Of a DNA stretch of 64,000 nt, positions 17,190 to 26,129 are shown one piece after another. Positions within the stretch are counted from its first letter, which is position 1. Each line of letters opens with the position of its first letter. Where the stretch lies: NCBI GenBank assembly GCA_964626905.1, contig CAZVHA010000001.1:434001-498000 (forward strand), in the 5' to 3' direction. Both the position numbers and the translations under genes were made by a program. The stretch comes from REEB52 sp964626905 (lineage in GTDB: Bacteria; Chlamydiota; Chlamydiia; Chlamydiales; SM23-39). The notes below the pieces were generated by a model, which was not told the DNA's origin, did no database searches, and saw only the letters and a program-made list of their open reading frames with translations.

Positions 17190-18203
17190 ATGAGTGAAGG
17201 ATTTATCGAGTCTTCTTGGGCGCAGCCCGATGCCCCTTTTGAAAATCCGCTCCGCCCGCAATTTTTAACCGAATTTATCGGACAAGATCTCATGCGCGCG
17301 CGGCTCGAAGTGTTTATGAAAGCGGCAAAGATGCGCGGCGAAGCTCTTGGCCATCTGCTTTTTTCGGGCCCCCCTGGCCTCGGAAAGACAACGCTTGCCC
17401 ACATCATCGCCAAAACAATGGGGACAAATCTCACCGTCACATCGGGCCCATCCATCGAAAAGCCGGGAGATCTCGCGGGCGTTTTGACCAATTTGAAAAA
17501 GGGAGATGTCCTATTCATCGATGAAATTCACCGCATGCCACGAGCTGCCGAAGAATATCTCTACTCTGCCATGGAAGATTTTTCTCTCGATCTGATGATC
17601 GACACAGGGCCCAACGCCCGCACAGTGCAAGTGAATCTCAATCCCTTCACTTTAGTGGGCGCCACCACTCGCTCAGGGCTCTTGAGCGCCCCGATGCGCT
17701 CCCGCTTTATTATCTCTTTAAGACTCGACTATTACGAAGCGAAGATGCTGCAAAAAATCATCGCCCGCTCGGGAAAATTGCTCAAAGTCCAATTGAGCGA
17801 TGAGGCCTCGTTTGAAGTGGCTAAAAGAGCGAGGGGGACACCCCGCATCGCAAATAACCTCCTTCGCTGGGTCAGAGATTTTGCCGAAGCGCAAAAATTG
17901 GAGGTGGTCGATCTGACAATTGCTCGTAAAGCGTTAGAAATGTTGGCGATTGATGAAAAAGGGTTAGATGAAATGGACAAAAAAATCCTAAGTGTTATCA
18001 TTGATCATCACGAAGGGGGTCCTGTGGGCCTCAATAACTTGGCAGCTGCCTGTGGCGAAGAGTCCCACACGATTGAAGAGGTGTATGAGCCTTTCTTGAT
18101 TTTACAAGGGATGATTCGGCGCACTCCCAGAGGGCGAGTCGCGACAACATCTGCCTATGAACATCTTGGCCGAAAGCCAAAAAACTTGGAGTTTTTGCAA
18201 TGA
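17190..18203 (+). CDS. ruvB: Holliday junction branch-migration helicase RuvB
   Basis: A 337-residue AAA+ motor of the RuvABC complex, which drives branch migration with RuvA and delivers junctions to RuvC. It opens 'RPQFLTEFIGQD', has Walker A 'SGPPGLGKTTLAHIIA', Walker B 'VLFIDEIHRMPRAAEEYLY', sensor 'LVGATTRSGLLSAPMRSRF', and the arginine-finger and winged-helix region 'GTPRIANNLLRWVRDFA' to 'PRGRVATTSAY'. It is full-length. The ribosome site is poor. Its stop overlaps the start of the SpoIID-like gene (ATGA), so the two are coupled. Confidence 0.97.
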   Translation: MSEGFIESSWAQPDAPFENPLRPQFLTEFIGQDLMRARLEVFMKAAKMRGEALGHLLFSGPPGLGKTTLAHIIAKTMGTNLTVTSGPSIEKPGDLAGVLTNLKKGDVLFIDEIHRMPRAAEEYLYSAMEDFSLDLMIDTGPNARTVQVNLNPFTLVGATTRSGLLSAPMRSRFIISLRLDYYEAKMLQKIIARSGKLLKVQLSDEASFEVAKRARGTPRIANNLLRWVRDFAEAQKLEVVDLTIARKALEMLAIDEKGLDEMDKKILSVIIDHHEGGPVGLNNLAAACGEESHTIEEVYEPFLILQGMIRRTPRGRVATTSAYEHLGRKPKNLEFLQ

Positions 18204-19384
18204 AGATATTTACTTTAGGAGCGGCGCTCCTCTTCACTAGTTTAGGTCTTGTGGGACAAGAAGGGGAATCAAACGCATATGAGCGCATTGCCGAGCCGAT
18301 GGCGCCGCGCAATATCCAAATTCTGATTGGAAAAGATGTGACGGGCGCCCTTTTAGAGGTGAAAGGCCCCTACTACATCTTCAATCCCCACGACGGATCG
18401 AGAGTCGCCTCAGGTCTTTTGGGAAAGCGGTTCATGGTACACAAACTCGAAAATGGCCTGAAATGGGGCGAAGAGTTTCCCGGCATTCACCAGATCTACA
18501 TTAAACCGAGATCCTCGGATACGAGTATTTTCATCAACGGAATCCAATACTCTGGCGCCGTGGCCATTTATGGCGTGTCGGGAGTGATCAACATCGTCAA
18601 CGACATCGACATCGAATCGTTTGTCAAGTCGAGACTCACCTCTCAATTTCTCACTCCGCTAGAACCAGAGGTGATGTCTGCGCTCGCCATTCTCGCGAGG
18701 ACCGACGCCTACTACTACGCTATTCGGGCAAATCCCAGCAGCTATTGGCACGTCGATGCACAAGAGATCGACTACCAAGGATCGGCCCTCGTCGTCCACA
18801 ATTCGCCGATCGATCGGGCAGTCGAGAGCACACGCCATTTGATTCTCCTCCATGAAGAGCAGGGGAAAAACCTCCCTTTTGCGGCGACTTGGACAGAGAA
18901 CAGCGCAGGAAAAACAGCCGCCTATTCGCAAATTTTCCGCAAAGAGGTTTTTGCCCCAGGAAAAGGGGTTGAAGCGCCTCTTGCCGCCCTGGTGCGCGAA
19001 GACTCGAAATGGACCTATCAGATTGGGAGGAAAACGCTTGCGCACCTATTCAACCTCAAGCAGATCCATTCTCTCGAACTTTTCGTCGATCAAAACTCTG
19101 CCAAAGTATATGGAATGCGGATGAAGGATGAAAAAGAGAGCTTTGATCTCGACTTTTTGACCCTGCAGCAAAGGCTGGGAAGCTCTCACATCAAGAGCTC
19201 CGACTTTACCGTGGTCTTGAAGGACGATTCGGTGATCTTTACAGGCTATGGAGCGGGACATGGCGTGGGACTTTGCCTCTATTCGGCGAGTACGCTTGCC
19301 CAAGGGGGGGCTAATGCGGTGAAGATTTTGAGCAAATTCTTCCCCCAAAGTTATCTGTATAATTTAGATGCGGTGCCGAAATAG
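18200..19384 (+). CDS. spoIID: SpoIID/LytB-domain exported protein
   Basis: A 394-residue protein with a Sec signal peptide at residues 1-20 ('FTLGAALLFTSLGLVGQE'). The SpoIID core is visible: 'IESFVKSRL', 'LAILARTDAYYYAI', 'DAQEIDYQG', and the C-terminal 'FTGYGAGHGVGLCLYSASTLA', which corresponds to the family's 'GxGxGHGVGMSQ.GA..MA'. SpoIID is a lytic transglycosylase that removes MurNAc from denuded glycan chains. Chlamydiae have been reported to use SpoIID with an amidase to process the thin septal peptidoglycan. Position after ruvB fits the CT040-CT041 order. The symbol denotes the family, not a sporulation role. Confidence 0.88.
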   Translation: MKIFTLGAALLFTSLGLVGQEGESNAYERIAEPMAPRNIQILIGKDVTGALLEVKGPYYIFNPHDGSRVASGLLGKRFMVHKLENGLKWGEEFPGIHQIYIKPRSSDTSIFINGIQYSGAVAIYGVSGVINIVNDIDIESFVKSRLTSQFLTPLEPEVMSALAILARTDAYYYAIRANPSSYWHVDAQEIDYQGSALVVHNSPIDRAVESTRHLILLHEEQGKNLPFAATWTENSAGKTAAYSQIFRKEVFAPGKGVEAPLAALVREDSKWTYQIGRKTLAHLFNLKQIHSLELFVDQNSAKVYGMRMKDEKESFDLDFLTLQQRLGSSHIKSSDFTVVLKDDSVIFTGYGAGHGVGLCLYSASTLAQGGANAVKILSKFFPQSYLYNLDAVPK

Positions 19385-19408
19385 GTGTTAAAGAATCGGC
19401 CCGAGTGC

Positions 19409-19414
19409 TAGAAT
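19409..19414 (+). promoter_or_regulatory. -10 element (TAGAAT) of the SRP RNA gene
   Basis: TAGAAT lies 7-8 bases before the predicted 5' end of the 4.5S RNA. A weak -35 (TGTTAA, 19386-19391) sits 17 bases upstream. Confidence 0.5.
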
Positions 19415-19421
19415 CCCTTGT

Positions 19422-19520
19422 CTGCCGGGGACCTTATGGAATGGGTCAGTCTGAACCAGGTCAGGGCCGGAAGGCAGCAGCCTTAAGGAACCTGACCTAT
19501 GCCATAAGCCATCTCCGGCT
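19422..19520 (+). ncRNA. ffs: signal recognition particle 4.5S RNA
   Basis: The apical domain of bacterial SRP RNA is unmistakable: 'gtcagggccggaaggcagca' with the GGAA tetraloop and the symmetric loop, and the matching 'gccttaaggaacctgacc' strand. The ends pair over a long helix (gccggggaccttatgg with ccataagccatctccggc), giving a ~98-nt hairpin of the small bacterial type without an Alu domain. It binds Ffh and FtsY for co-translational membrane targeting. A short T-run (19520-19525) follows and serves as terminator. It lies between spoIID and the convergent mazG. Confidence 0.97.
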
Positions 19521-19528
19521 TTTTCTTA

Positions 19529-20128
19529 TTACCCTTCAAATTTCTGTTCGTAGGCAAGGCAGACCCGTCTGAGGGCGCCTTCGGCATCGGTCCCCTCTTT
19601 TTGGGCCTTTTTGACGAGATCCCAAAGCTTTTGTCCAATGTCATCTGAAATTTTTTCTTTGAGGAGCTTTTTTTTATGCTTTTGCATCTTCGCAATTACT
19701 TTTTGAGCGCGGGCCAAAGAGGGTAAGCCGGGAGGGATATCGGAAATGGGGCTTTTTTTCCCCTCTTGCTTTTTCACCTCGTCCCAAGTACTTATCACCT
19801 CTTCTATCGAAGAAACTTTTTTTTCACCAAAGATGTGAGGGTGGCGCCGAATCAATTTTTCACTCACCTTCTCAATCGATTGCTCCAAGTTAAACCCCGC
19901 AGCCATCTCTTCGAGCCGTTTGGAAATAAAAATAAGAGTGTATAGGACGTCGCCCAGCTCCTCTAAAATTTTTTTGGGTTCTTGAAGATCAATCGCTTCG
20001 ATGAGCTCATGAGTCTCTTCAAGCAAAAAAGGCTGCAAGGAAAAAATTGTCTGTTCTCTATCCCAAGGACACCCACCAGGACCCAAGAGGCGATTCGCAA
20101 TACTCAAAAGGGAGTCTAAACTTTTCAT
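19529..20128 (-). CDS. mazG: MazG-family nucleoside triphosphate pyrophosphohydrolase
   Basis: A 199-residue all-alpha NTP pyrophosphatase, which hydrolyses (d)NTPs to monophosphate and PPi as house-cleaning. The N-terminus has 'GPGGCPWDREQTIFSLQPF', and the metal site is formed by 'EETHELIEAID' and 'EELGDVLYTLIFISK' (the EExxE...ExxD pattern). Only one MazG domain is fully conserved; the C-terminal part is shortened compared with the 263-residue E. coli protein. It ends just after the 4.5S RNA on the opposite strand. Confidence 0.92.
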   Translation of the reverse strand: MKSLDSLLSIANRLLGPGGCPWDREQTIFSLQPFLLEETHELIEAIDLQEPKKILEELGDVLYTLIFISKRLEEMAAGFNLEQSIEKVSEKLIRRHPHIFGEKKVSSIEEVISTWDEVKKQEGKKSPISDIPPGLPSLARAQKVIAKMQKHKKKLLKEKISDDIGQKLWDLVKKAQKEGTDAEGALRRVCLAYEQKFEG

Positions 20129-20207
20129 AAGAAAACTATATAGGGAAAATGTTTTTTTGGCGAGATACTTAAAACTGGAAATAGTGTATAATCTTTGGCG
20201 GGTTATT

Positions 20208-23200
20208 ATGGGTTTGTCAAGGAGTTCGTTCAGTTCGCTCTATTCCTCCTGCTTGGGTGGGTTCAACTCTGGCTTGAGTAAAGTGAGAGAGAGTTATCCT
20301 TCGGTCCAGAGGGTCTACACTTATTTGAATAGTTGGCGCTCTCCAAGCGAGCACCCCTCCCATATTTTGGGAAAAGTCAAAACAGCTGCCAATGAAGCCT
20401 TGATTCAGGCGAAAGAAAAGGGGATTTCCACTGCCGATCGCGATCCCAACTACGACACTACACTCAACGAGATCATCAAGACAAACAAGAGAAATAGGAT
20501 AGAGCAGCCCCCTAAGAGCGCACCGCGAGATGAAGATGAAAAGATGCGCGCCCATTGGAAAAGTCGGCAAGAAATGCGGCAAAAAGAGCTCAAAGAAAAG
20601 GTGAGCATTTTCGTCATATTCAATGAGATGCGCAATCGATGTGGCTTTATTGAAAAAGATAACTTCAAGCTTTTGAAGATGGTGAATCAGGTCAAAGAGG
20701 GAGTTTCGGTTTGGAAAGTATTTACCCAAAACTACCAACTTGGGTTTTTTCAAAAGTTATTCGCCGCCTTTGCTTATTGGTTTTACTATCAGACGTCGCT
20801 CATCCATAATACAGTGGATGCCTACCTCAATGATTACGTCAGCCTACTCGCAGACCAATTGACGACAGATGATGACAAGAGTCGCCTTGCTTTTTTCCAA
20901 AGTTTCATTAAAAACACAAAAGAATTCCTCGATGCTGATGATAAAGTGATGCAAGCCTATGCCAACGGACAAGAGGGGCCAAAAGAAAAGCTCCAAGACG
21001 AGGCAGTGGAACGCGTTTTCGGATCCAATCTGATGGGATTGTGCGAAAAATTCACGCAGCATCAGATGAAAAAACTTCGACCAAATGTCAAGTTTTTTGA
21101 AACCCTCCAAAACATTCCAGTGATCAAATATCTCTTCATCGCTCTGGAATACTTGATCAACCGATTCATTATCAAACGGTACATGCGCTCCATGCTCCCA
21201 TTTGTACTCCACGACGGAATTAGAAAGGGGTTGAAGGAGACGGAGCCAAGTAGACTCCCCTTTAAAATCAATTTGACAAAATTCATTACGCAGCGATTGA
21301 GCGATCTTCGCTCGCACCCAAATGCAAGCCCCATTCCATACGAGCAGATTTTGTCCGCTAACGATATGAAGGAGCTCGAAGGTGCAGCAGAGCTTTTCTT
21401 AAAAGTAATCCACACCCATGGAATAAATACGGCTGATGAGTTGAAAAAGAAATTTGCAGATCTTGAAAACGAGGGTTTTTGGAATAAACTCAACCTGTAT
21501 AAACAGGCAGATAAGGAGATTCTCAAAGGGCTTGAAAAAGCGATGATCGAGGGGTGCAATCAACTGTTCGGATTTCTCAATGAAAGGGCAAAAACAGGAG
21601 AGCTGTTTGTCCAATCTTTAGAATCCATCCTCGAATTATTCTCACTCGAAGATAAGACACCAGAGACACTCGCCACTGAATACAAAAATGAATTTCATAA
21701 TCTAGAAACTGTCGCCGAACCGCTCTTTAAAGAGATCGTCACCAAGGCGCTTGCCCCCCCTAATGAGCAAACAAAATTGAAAGTGGCGAATGATACAGCT
21801 GAAGATCAAACAAAACTCATCACAGAATCGATTGAAAGAATCAGCCAGCTGAACGTAAAAATGCACAATAAACTCCTCAGTTCCAAGAGCGCCCCGACAG
21901 CACTCAATTCGATCCACGAGGAACTGATCTCTTCTTTGCGCTACATTGAAAAATTGACTCGCAGACAAGAGCTGACAGACGAGCTCTCTTCGGTCGACGC
22001 TACCCATCGCAATGAAATTTGGAAATCGCTTGCCCCCCTCTACAATCGTCTGGATAAAGTGACCCAAGAGATGGCTCTGCTCATCCAACTGCAATACGAA
22101 TATCCCCTGCACTACTCGATCATGAAACTCTCCGAAGAGATCGATCGCCACATCATGATTCTCAAAGATCAGCTGGATGGACAATATAGAGACCTGCGCA
22201 ACCCGCAGATCCTCGCATCCATCAACAGCGCCAAAGAGTTGATGAGAGCATCTGCTTCGCTCGAAGTGGAGCAGCCCCAGATATTGAATGATTTCATTTC
22301 GAAAAGCGCAGAATCTGCTCAAGCAATTGCGAAAGAACAGCGGGCCCTTGATGCTATTTTTGCCCTTTCCCCGCCAAGGATCAAAAATGGAAAAGCAGCT
22401 GCAGGGCTACTCGATCAACTCTACGCATATCACAAAGGGTGGTTTCCCCAGTATCACTCCAAAGAGTGTTTTAAAAAGATTAAAGAACAACTCACCTCCC
22501 TTTTGCCTGAAGAGAGAAAGAAAATTGAGAGTATCATAGGTCTCACTGGGAAGACTCTTTTGGATCGACGGGAAGAGCTGAGTCGATACCTTCAAACAAT
22601 TTACGAATCGCATTCAGATACAAAAGCGAGGGCAACTCGTGAGTTCAACACCCTTTTGGACGAAACCAAATCTTACTTAAGCGAGACGGGACAAAAATAT
22701 TCTGAAAAAAGGGAAGAGATTCACAGGCAAATGCTCACGAAGATCGGAACTATTTCCGAAGAAGTTACAGCGCTTCGAAAAGGGACAAATCTAAATCCCC
22801 CAATGCTTGCCCCCTTTATTTCTAAAGAGGTGTGGTATAAGGCGTGCACAGCCGCCCCCTTTATCGGGGGGGCGATCGATGCCTCTATGGGGAATCTACC
22901 CCTCTATTCAACTCTTTTCTCGCTCGGCTCAAGCATGGCAAATCACTTATACTTCAACCCAACCCAACCCGACATCACGACAAAATCACCTGAAGCAACA
23001 CTCTTCGAAAAAATGGGACGCATCGGAAAAGTAGCTTTCGGGTCTCTTGTTGCCCTCAAATATATCACTCCAGCCCTCCCCGCCCAAGTGAGCGAACCGT
23101 TGAACTGGGGCATTGCAAGTTTGGCTAGCTGGGATATCGGGAAAACAGCCTCGAATTTGGGGAGATATAAGTTCCACCGCTATGTCTTTGACACTTTGTG

Positions 23201-23300
23201 GGGCAAATTCAAGCAAGGCTATAGCTATATCTCAAGCAATCCTCACGTTTATAAGGCCCTCATGACCCGAAGTATGAAAGAGAGCTCTGAGGCGAATTAA
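20208..23300 (+). CDS. 1,030-residue helical protein of unknown function (possible host-interaction protein)
   Basis: I do not recognise this family. The start is placed at the ATG giving 'MGLSRSSFSS'. The frame is open 17 codons further upstream, but the intervening start lacks support. It is predominantly helical, with many charged heptad-like stretches (residues ~90-170, 430-640 and 690-860) and two moderately hydrophobic regions, near 'LFIALEYLINRFIIKRYM' and at 'PFIGGAIDASMGNLPLYSTL' to the end. There is no signal peptide. Long coiled-coil proteins with C-terminal hydrophobic patches are common among type III-secreted proteins of environmental chlamydiae, but that is inference. The stop overlaps the Nudix gene start (TAATG), so the two are co-translated. 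Confidence 0.7.
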   Translation: MGLSRSSFSSLYSSCLGGFNSGLSKVRESYPSVQRVYTYLNSWRSPSEHPSHILGKVKTAANEALIQAKEKGISTADRDPNYDTTLNEIIKTNKRNRIEQPPKSAPRDEDEKMRAHWKSRQEMRQKELKEKVSIFVIFNEMRNRCGFIEKDNFKLLKMVNQVKEGVSVWKVFTQNYQLGFFQKLFAAFAYWFYYQTSLIHNTVDAYLNDYVSLLADQLTTDDDKSRLAFFQSFIKNTKEFLDADDKVMQAYANGQEGPKEKLQDEAVERVFGSNLMGLCEKFTQHQMKKLRPNVKFFETLQNIPVIKYLFIALEYLINRFIIKRYMRSMLPFVLHDGIRKGLKETEPSRLPFKINLTKFITQRLSDLRSHPNASPIPYEQILSANDMKELEGAAELFLKVIHTHGINTADELKKKFADLENEGFWNKLNLYKQADKEILKGLEKAMIEGCNQLFGFLNERAKTGELFVQSLESILELFSLEDKTPETLATEYKNEFHNLETVAEPLFKEIVTKALAPPNEQTKLKVANDTAEDQTKLITESIERISQLNVKMHNKLLSSKSAPTALNSIHEELISSLRYIEKLTRRQELTDELSSVDATHRNEIWKSLAPLYNRLDKVTQEMALLIQLQYEYPLHYSIMKLSEEIDRHIMILKDQLDGQYRDLRNPQILASINSAKELMRASASLEVEQPQILNDFISKSAESAQAIAKEQRALDAIFALSPPRIKNGKAAAGLLDQLYAYHKGWFPQYHSKECFKKIKEQLTSLLPEERKKIESIIGLTGKTLLDRREELSRYLQTIYESHSDTKARATREFNTLLDETKSYLSETGQKYSEKREEIHRQMLTKIGTISEEVTALRKGTNLNPPMLAPFISKEVWYKACTAAPFIGGAIDASMGNLPLYSTLFSLGSSMANHLYFNPTQPDITTKSPEATLFEKMGRIGKVAFGSLVALKYITPALPAQVSEPLNWGIASLASWDIGKTASNLGRYKFHRYVFDTLWGKFKQGYSYISSNPHVYKALMTRSMKESSEAN

Positions 23301-23770
23301 TGGAGCGCCAGTTTACTGCAACGGTCTATCTATTTCACGAAAATAGAGTGCTCTTACACAGACACAAAAAACTGGGAAAATGGCTCCCTCCCGGCGGACA
23401 TCTAGAGGCCAATGAAACACCCCCCGAAGCAGCTATACGTGAAGTGAAAGAAGAGACGGGTCTCGATTTTCTTTTTCTCGAAGATGAGCATCTCAAAATC
23501 AGCGCTTATAATGGCACGAGCATTCCCCGCCCATTTCTTTGTCTTTTGGAAAATATCCCCGAATACAACGGAGTGCCCCAGCACCAGCACATCGATTTCA
23601 TTTTTCTCGGGACGCCAATTGCTTTTAAAGAAGAGATCCCCGAATTTCGGTGGCTGAAATACGAAGAACTTCAGCATCTGGAACTTTTTCCCGATGTCGC
23701 TGAAGTTCTTCGCCTTTTATTAAAAGAAGACCAAATCCGCGCCTACCAGCGGCGGTGCTGTCTTTCCTGA
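23300..23770 (+). CDS. Nudix hydrolase
   Basis: A 156-residue protein with a complete Nudix box: 'GGHLEANETPPEAAIREVKEETGLDF' fits Gx5Ex7REUxEExGU (split here, the Gly is at the first GG and the catalytic Glu pair is in REVKEET). The preceding 'LLHRHKKLGKWLPPGG' is the usual substrate-side strand. Length fits a single-domain NTP or ADP-sugar hydrolase, but substrate cannot be read from sequence. It is coupled to the large upstream gene by TAATG. Its 3' end overlaps the convergent small lipoprotein gene by 28 bases. Confidence 0.9.
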   Translation: MERQFTATVYLFHENRVLLHRHKKLGKWLPPGGHLEANETPPEAAIREVKEETGLDFLFLEDEHLKISAYNGTSIPRPFLCLLENIPEYNGVPQHQHIDFIFLGTPIAFKEEIPEFRWLKYEELQHLELFPDVAEVLRLLLKEDQIRAYQRRCCLS

Positions 23771-23955
23771 TTTGGCTGCACCCGCTCTTGCGTATCCCAA
23801 CGATAGGGGGTTTCCTCTTGGTTATTGTAATGCTGCTGCCGGCAATTTTCCCCATCTTGGCGGCTCATATTTCCGGGACAATAACTTTGATCACAACAAG
23901 ATGAGATTGCAAACGCTGCAGCGAGTGCAATGATTGCTAAAACGATCTTTTTCAT
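23743..23955 (-). CDS. small lipoprotein, 70 residues
   Basis: The signal peptide is followed by lipobox 'AISSC' (Cys near residue 20) and then a highly polar Gln/Arg/Asn-rich tail containing 'NNQEETPYRWDTQERVQPNQ'. AAGGAG upstream of the ATG supports the start. Small lipoproteins with disordered polar tails are often outer-membrane spacers or entericidin-like, but no family is recognised. It overlaps the end of the Nudix gene on the other strand. Confidence 0.6.
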   Translation of the reverse strand: MKKIVLAIIALAAAFAISSCCDQSYCPGNMSRQDGENCRQQHYNNQEETPYRWDTQERVQPNQERQHRRW

Positions 23956-24043
23956 ATACTTTGCTCCTTCTATACCATCACTGGCATCTATTTCTCCCTG
24001 TAATGATTGTCTTTATTTTAATCAATAGGTATCCTCAAAGGGG

Positions 24044-25153
24044 ATGGGCTCTTTTTTTGTAGCGGCTACAGGTCAAAATGTTGGAAAGACGACCGTTTGC
24101 TTGGGCCTTGTCTCGGGGCTTCAAAAGAGATTTTCTTCGGTTGGATTTTTCAAACCTGTTGGACAAGAGTACGTTGAGCTGAAAACGGGGCTTCATGTCG
24201 ATAAAGATGTCCTTCTACTGAAAAATCACTTTCAGCTGAAAGATCCGTATGAAAAAATGAGTCCGGTCCTATTTCCAAGGGGGTTTACCCGCGATTTTCT
24301 CGATGGGCAAATTGATCATAAACACCTCACGGCCAAAATTCTCGCATCTCATCGCGATTTGAAGATGAGTAATGAGATGACGGTGATTGAAGGGACTGGC
24401 CATACGGGTGTCGGGTCGATTGTCGATCTCAACAATGCGCAAGTGGCGGCCCTATTGAAGGTTCCTGTTGTGCTTGTCGCCTCTGGAGGACTCGGATCGA
24501 GTTTTGACGAGCTGACGCTCAATTATATTGCCTGTGAAAAATATGGGGCGCGGGTCGCTGGGGTGATTTTGAATCGGGTTTTGGAAAAAAAGCGGGAGAT
24601 GATTCTCGAATATATTCCGAAGGCGCTCGCCCGGTGGAACGTCCCTCTATTGGGTTGTGTTCCCTATACCCCTTTTTTAAGCACTCCGACAATGTCCGAC
24701 TTTGAAATTCTCTTTGAGACAGAGCTCCTAACGGGAAAAGAAAAGGCTTTTTGCCATTTTGAGCATATTCGCCTCGCTGCGGGGCCGGTGGAGGTATTTC
24801 GGACGCAGATGTTACCCAAAGAGCTGATCATCACTCCGGCTGTGAGAGAGGATGTGATCTTGGCCACCTTGACGAAAGTGTGGGATCGGAAAATCGCAGG
24901 AGAAGAAAACGATTTGGAAATCGGTTTTATTTTAACGGGGAAAGCAGCTCCTAAAGAGGCGATTGTGGAAGAGATTCGAAAATCGGGACTCCCCATGCTC
25001 CACGCGCCTGTGAGCAGTTTTTTCGCAATGAAGATGATCAACAGTTACACCTCCAAATTCCGCAAAGAGGACACATTGAAAATTGCAGAGGCAATCAAGG
25101 TCGTAGAAAATCACATCGACTTTGAAAAACTGCAAACAGCTCTTCAGCTCTGA
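24044..25153 (+). CDS. BioD-like P-loop plus DRTGG-domain protein (phosphotransacetylase N-terminal type)
   Basis: A 369-residue protein matching the N-terminal regulatory half of long phosphate acetyltransferases but lacking the catalytic PTA domain. Residues ~1-210 are a dethiobiotin-synthetase-like P-loop domain with 'AATGQNVGKTTVCLGLV' and 'VIEGTGHTGVGSIVDL'. Residues ~230-345 are the DRTGG domain, with 'FRTQMLPKELIITPAVREDV' and 'GFILTGKAAP'. The DRTGG core motif itself is degenerate here. Stand-alone proteins of this architecture occur in many bacteria with uncharacterised roles. The 3' end overlaps the convergent heptosyltransferase gene by 59 bases. Confidence 0.82.
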   Translation: MGSFFVAATGQNVGKTTVCLGLVSGLQKRFSSVGFFKPVGQEYVELKTGLHVDKDVLLLKNHFQLKDPYEKMSPVLFPRGFTRDFLDGQIDHKHLTAKILASHRDLKMSNEMTVIEGTGHTGVGSIVDLNNAQVAALLKVPVVLVASGGLGSSFDELTLNYIACEKYGARVAGVILNRVLEKKREMILEYIPKALARWNVPLLGCVPYTPFLSTPTMSDFEILFETELLTGKEKAFCHFEHIRLAAGPVEVFRTQMLPKELIITPAVREDVILATLTKVWDRKIAGEENDLEIGFILTGKAAPKEAIVEEIRKSGLPMLHAPVSSFFAMKMINSYTSKFRKEDTLKIAEAIKVVENHIDFEKLQTALQL

Positions 25154-26129
25154 TATTCCGAACGCAAGCGCCTGTTGGACAGCTCCGTAAAATAGGGCAC
25201 TGCTTTTCAAATGTTTGCCCGTAGGGGCACCCTCCTTGGAAGGAAAAATGGCGCTCGCCGATCGGCTGAAAAATTTGAGCCGATGTGGGGCCAAAAATGC
25301 TAAAAGTGGCGGTTTTTGTAGTCGCGCACAAATGGAGCGCGCTCGAGTCGACCGATATGACAAGATCGAGTTCACTCATCAAATATTGCCAAGTGGGCAC
25401 GGGAAGTTTGTCCAATAAAAATGCCCTTTGTAGGGATTTGACAATGGTTTGACACTCCTTTTTTTCTTCCTCAGTTCCCCAGACGAGAAAAAAAGTGGGG
25501 CGATAATGCGCTTCGATTTTTTTCAAAAACTGAATCCACGTGTCTGACCTAAGCTGTTTATTGGCCCAGTGAGAACCTGGGCAGATCATCATTCTTGGGG
25601 CGGGGCCAAGAGTGACTATTTTTGCAACTTTTTCTCTTTCCTCATCCGAAATCCTAAATTTTGACTTCATTTCAGTATCCGATTTCTCTCCGAATGTCCT
25701 TTCGATCAACTCCACGTAAAAGTGGCCAATATTTTGTCTTTTGGAAATGTCAAACCTGAGATTTGTCGCCAAAATATTTGGCCATTCGCGCACCGTTTTT
25801 AAACCAAAGCCCACTTTCACCTCCCCTCTTGCAAAAAGGGTGATGAGTCCCGATTTGCAATTGCCCTGCAGATCAAAGATGAAATCGTACTTTTTTTTCC
25901 TGAGCTGTTTGAGAGCGCTCCAGAGGTTTTTCTTCTCCCGTAAATTTAAAGGAATCGCCTCAAAGACGAGCGGGTGAGCCGAGACAATGGGGGAAAAAGA
26001 GGAGTCGATCGCCCAATCGATCTCAGCGTCGGGAAATCTCATTTTGAGATCATCGAGTACGGGAAACGACTGGATAACATCTCCGAGGGAAGAGGTTTTG
26101 ACAATTAGGATCCGTTTTGCGGCACACAT
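25095..26129 (-). CDS. glycosyltransferase family 9, heptosyltransferase I-like
   Basis: A 344-residue ADP-heptose:LPS heptosyltransferase-type enzyme (GT9). Diagnostic stretches are 'ILIVKTSSLGDVIQSFPVL' at the N-terminus, 'YDFIFDLQGNCKSGLI', 'MICPGSHWANKQL' and 'DLVISVDSSALHLCATTKT', with 'SIFGPTSAQIFQP' as the donor-binding loop. It would add heptose to the Kdo region of LPS. Chlamydia species lack LPS heptose, so this gene distinguishes the organism from Chlamydiaceae. It overlaps the upstream pseudouridine synthase by 25 bases and is the last gene of the ssb-pepA-rluA chain. Confidence 0.88.
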   Translation of the reverse strand: MCAAKRILIVKTSSLGDVIQSFPVLDDLKMRFPDAEIDWAIDSSFSPIVSAHPLVFEAIPLNLREKKNLWSALKQLRKKKYDFIFDLQGNCKSGLITLFARGEVKVGFGLKTVREWPNILATNLRFDISKRQNIGHFYVELIERTFGEKSDTEMKSKFRISDEEREKVAKIVTLGPAPRMMICPGSHWANKQLRSDTWIQFLKKIEAHYRPTFFLVWGTEEEKKECQTIVKSLQRAFLLDKLPVPTWQYLMSELDLVISVDSSALHLCATTKTATFSIFGPTSAQIFQPIGERHFSFQGGCPYGQTFEKQCPILRSCPTGACVRNIRAEELFAVFQSRCDFLRP

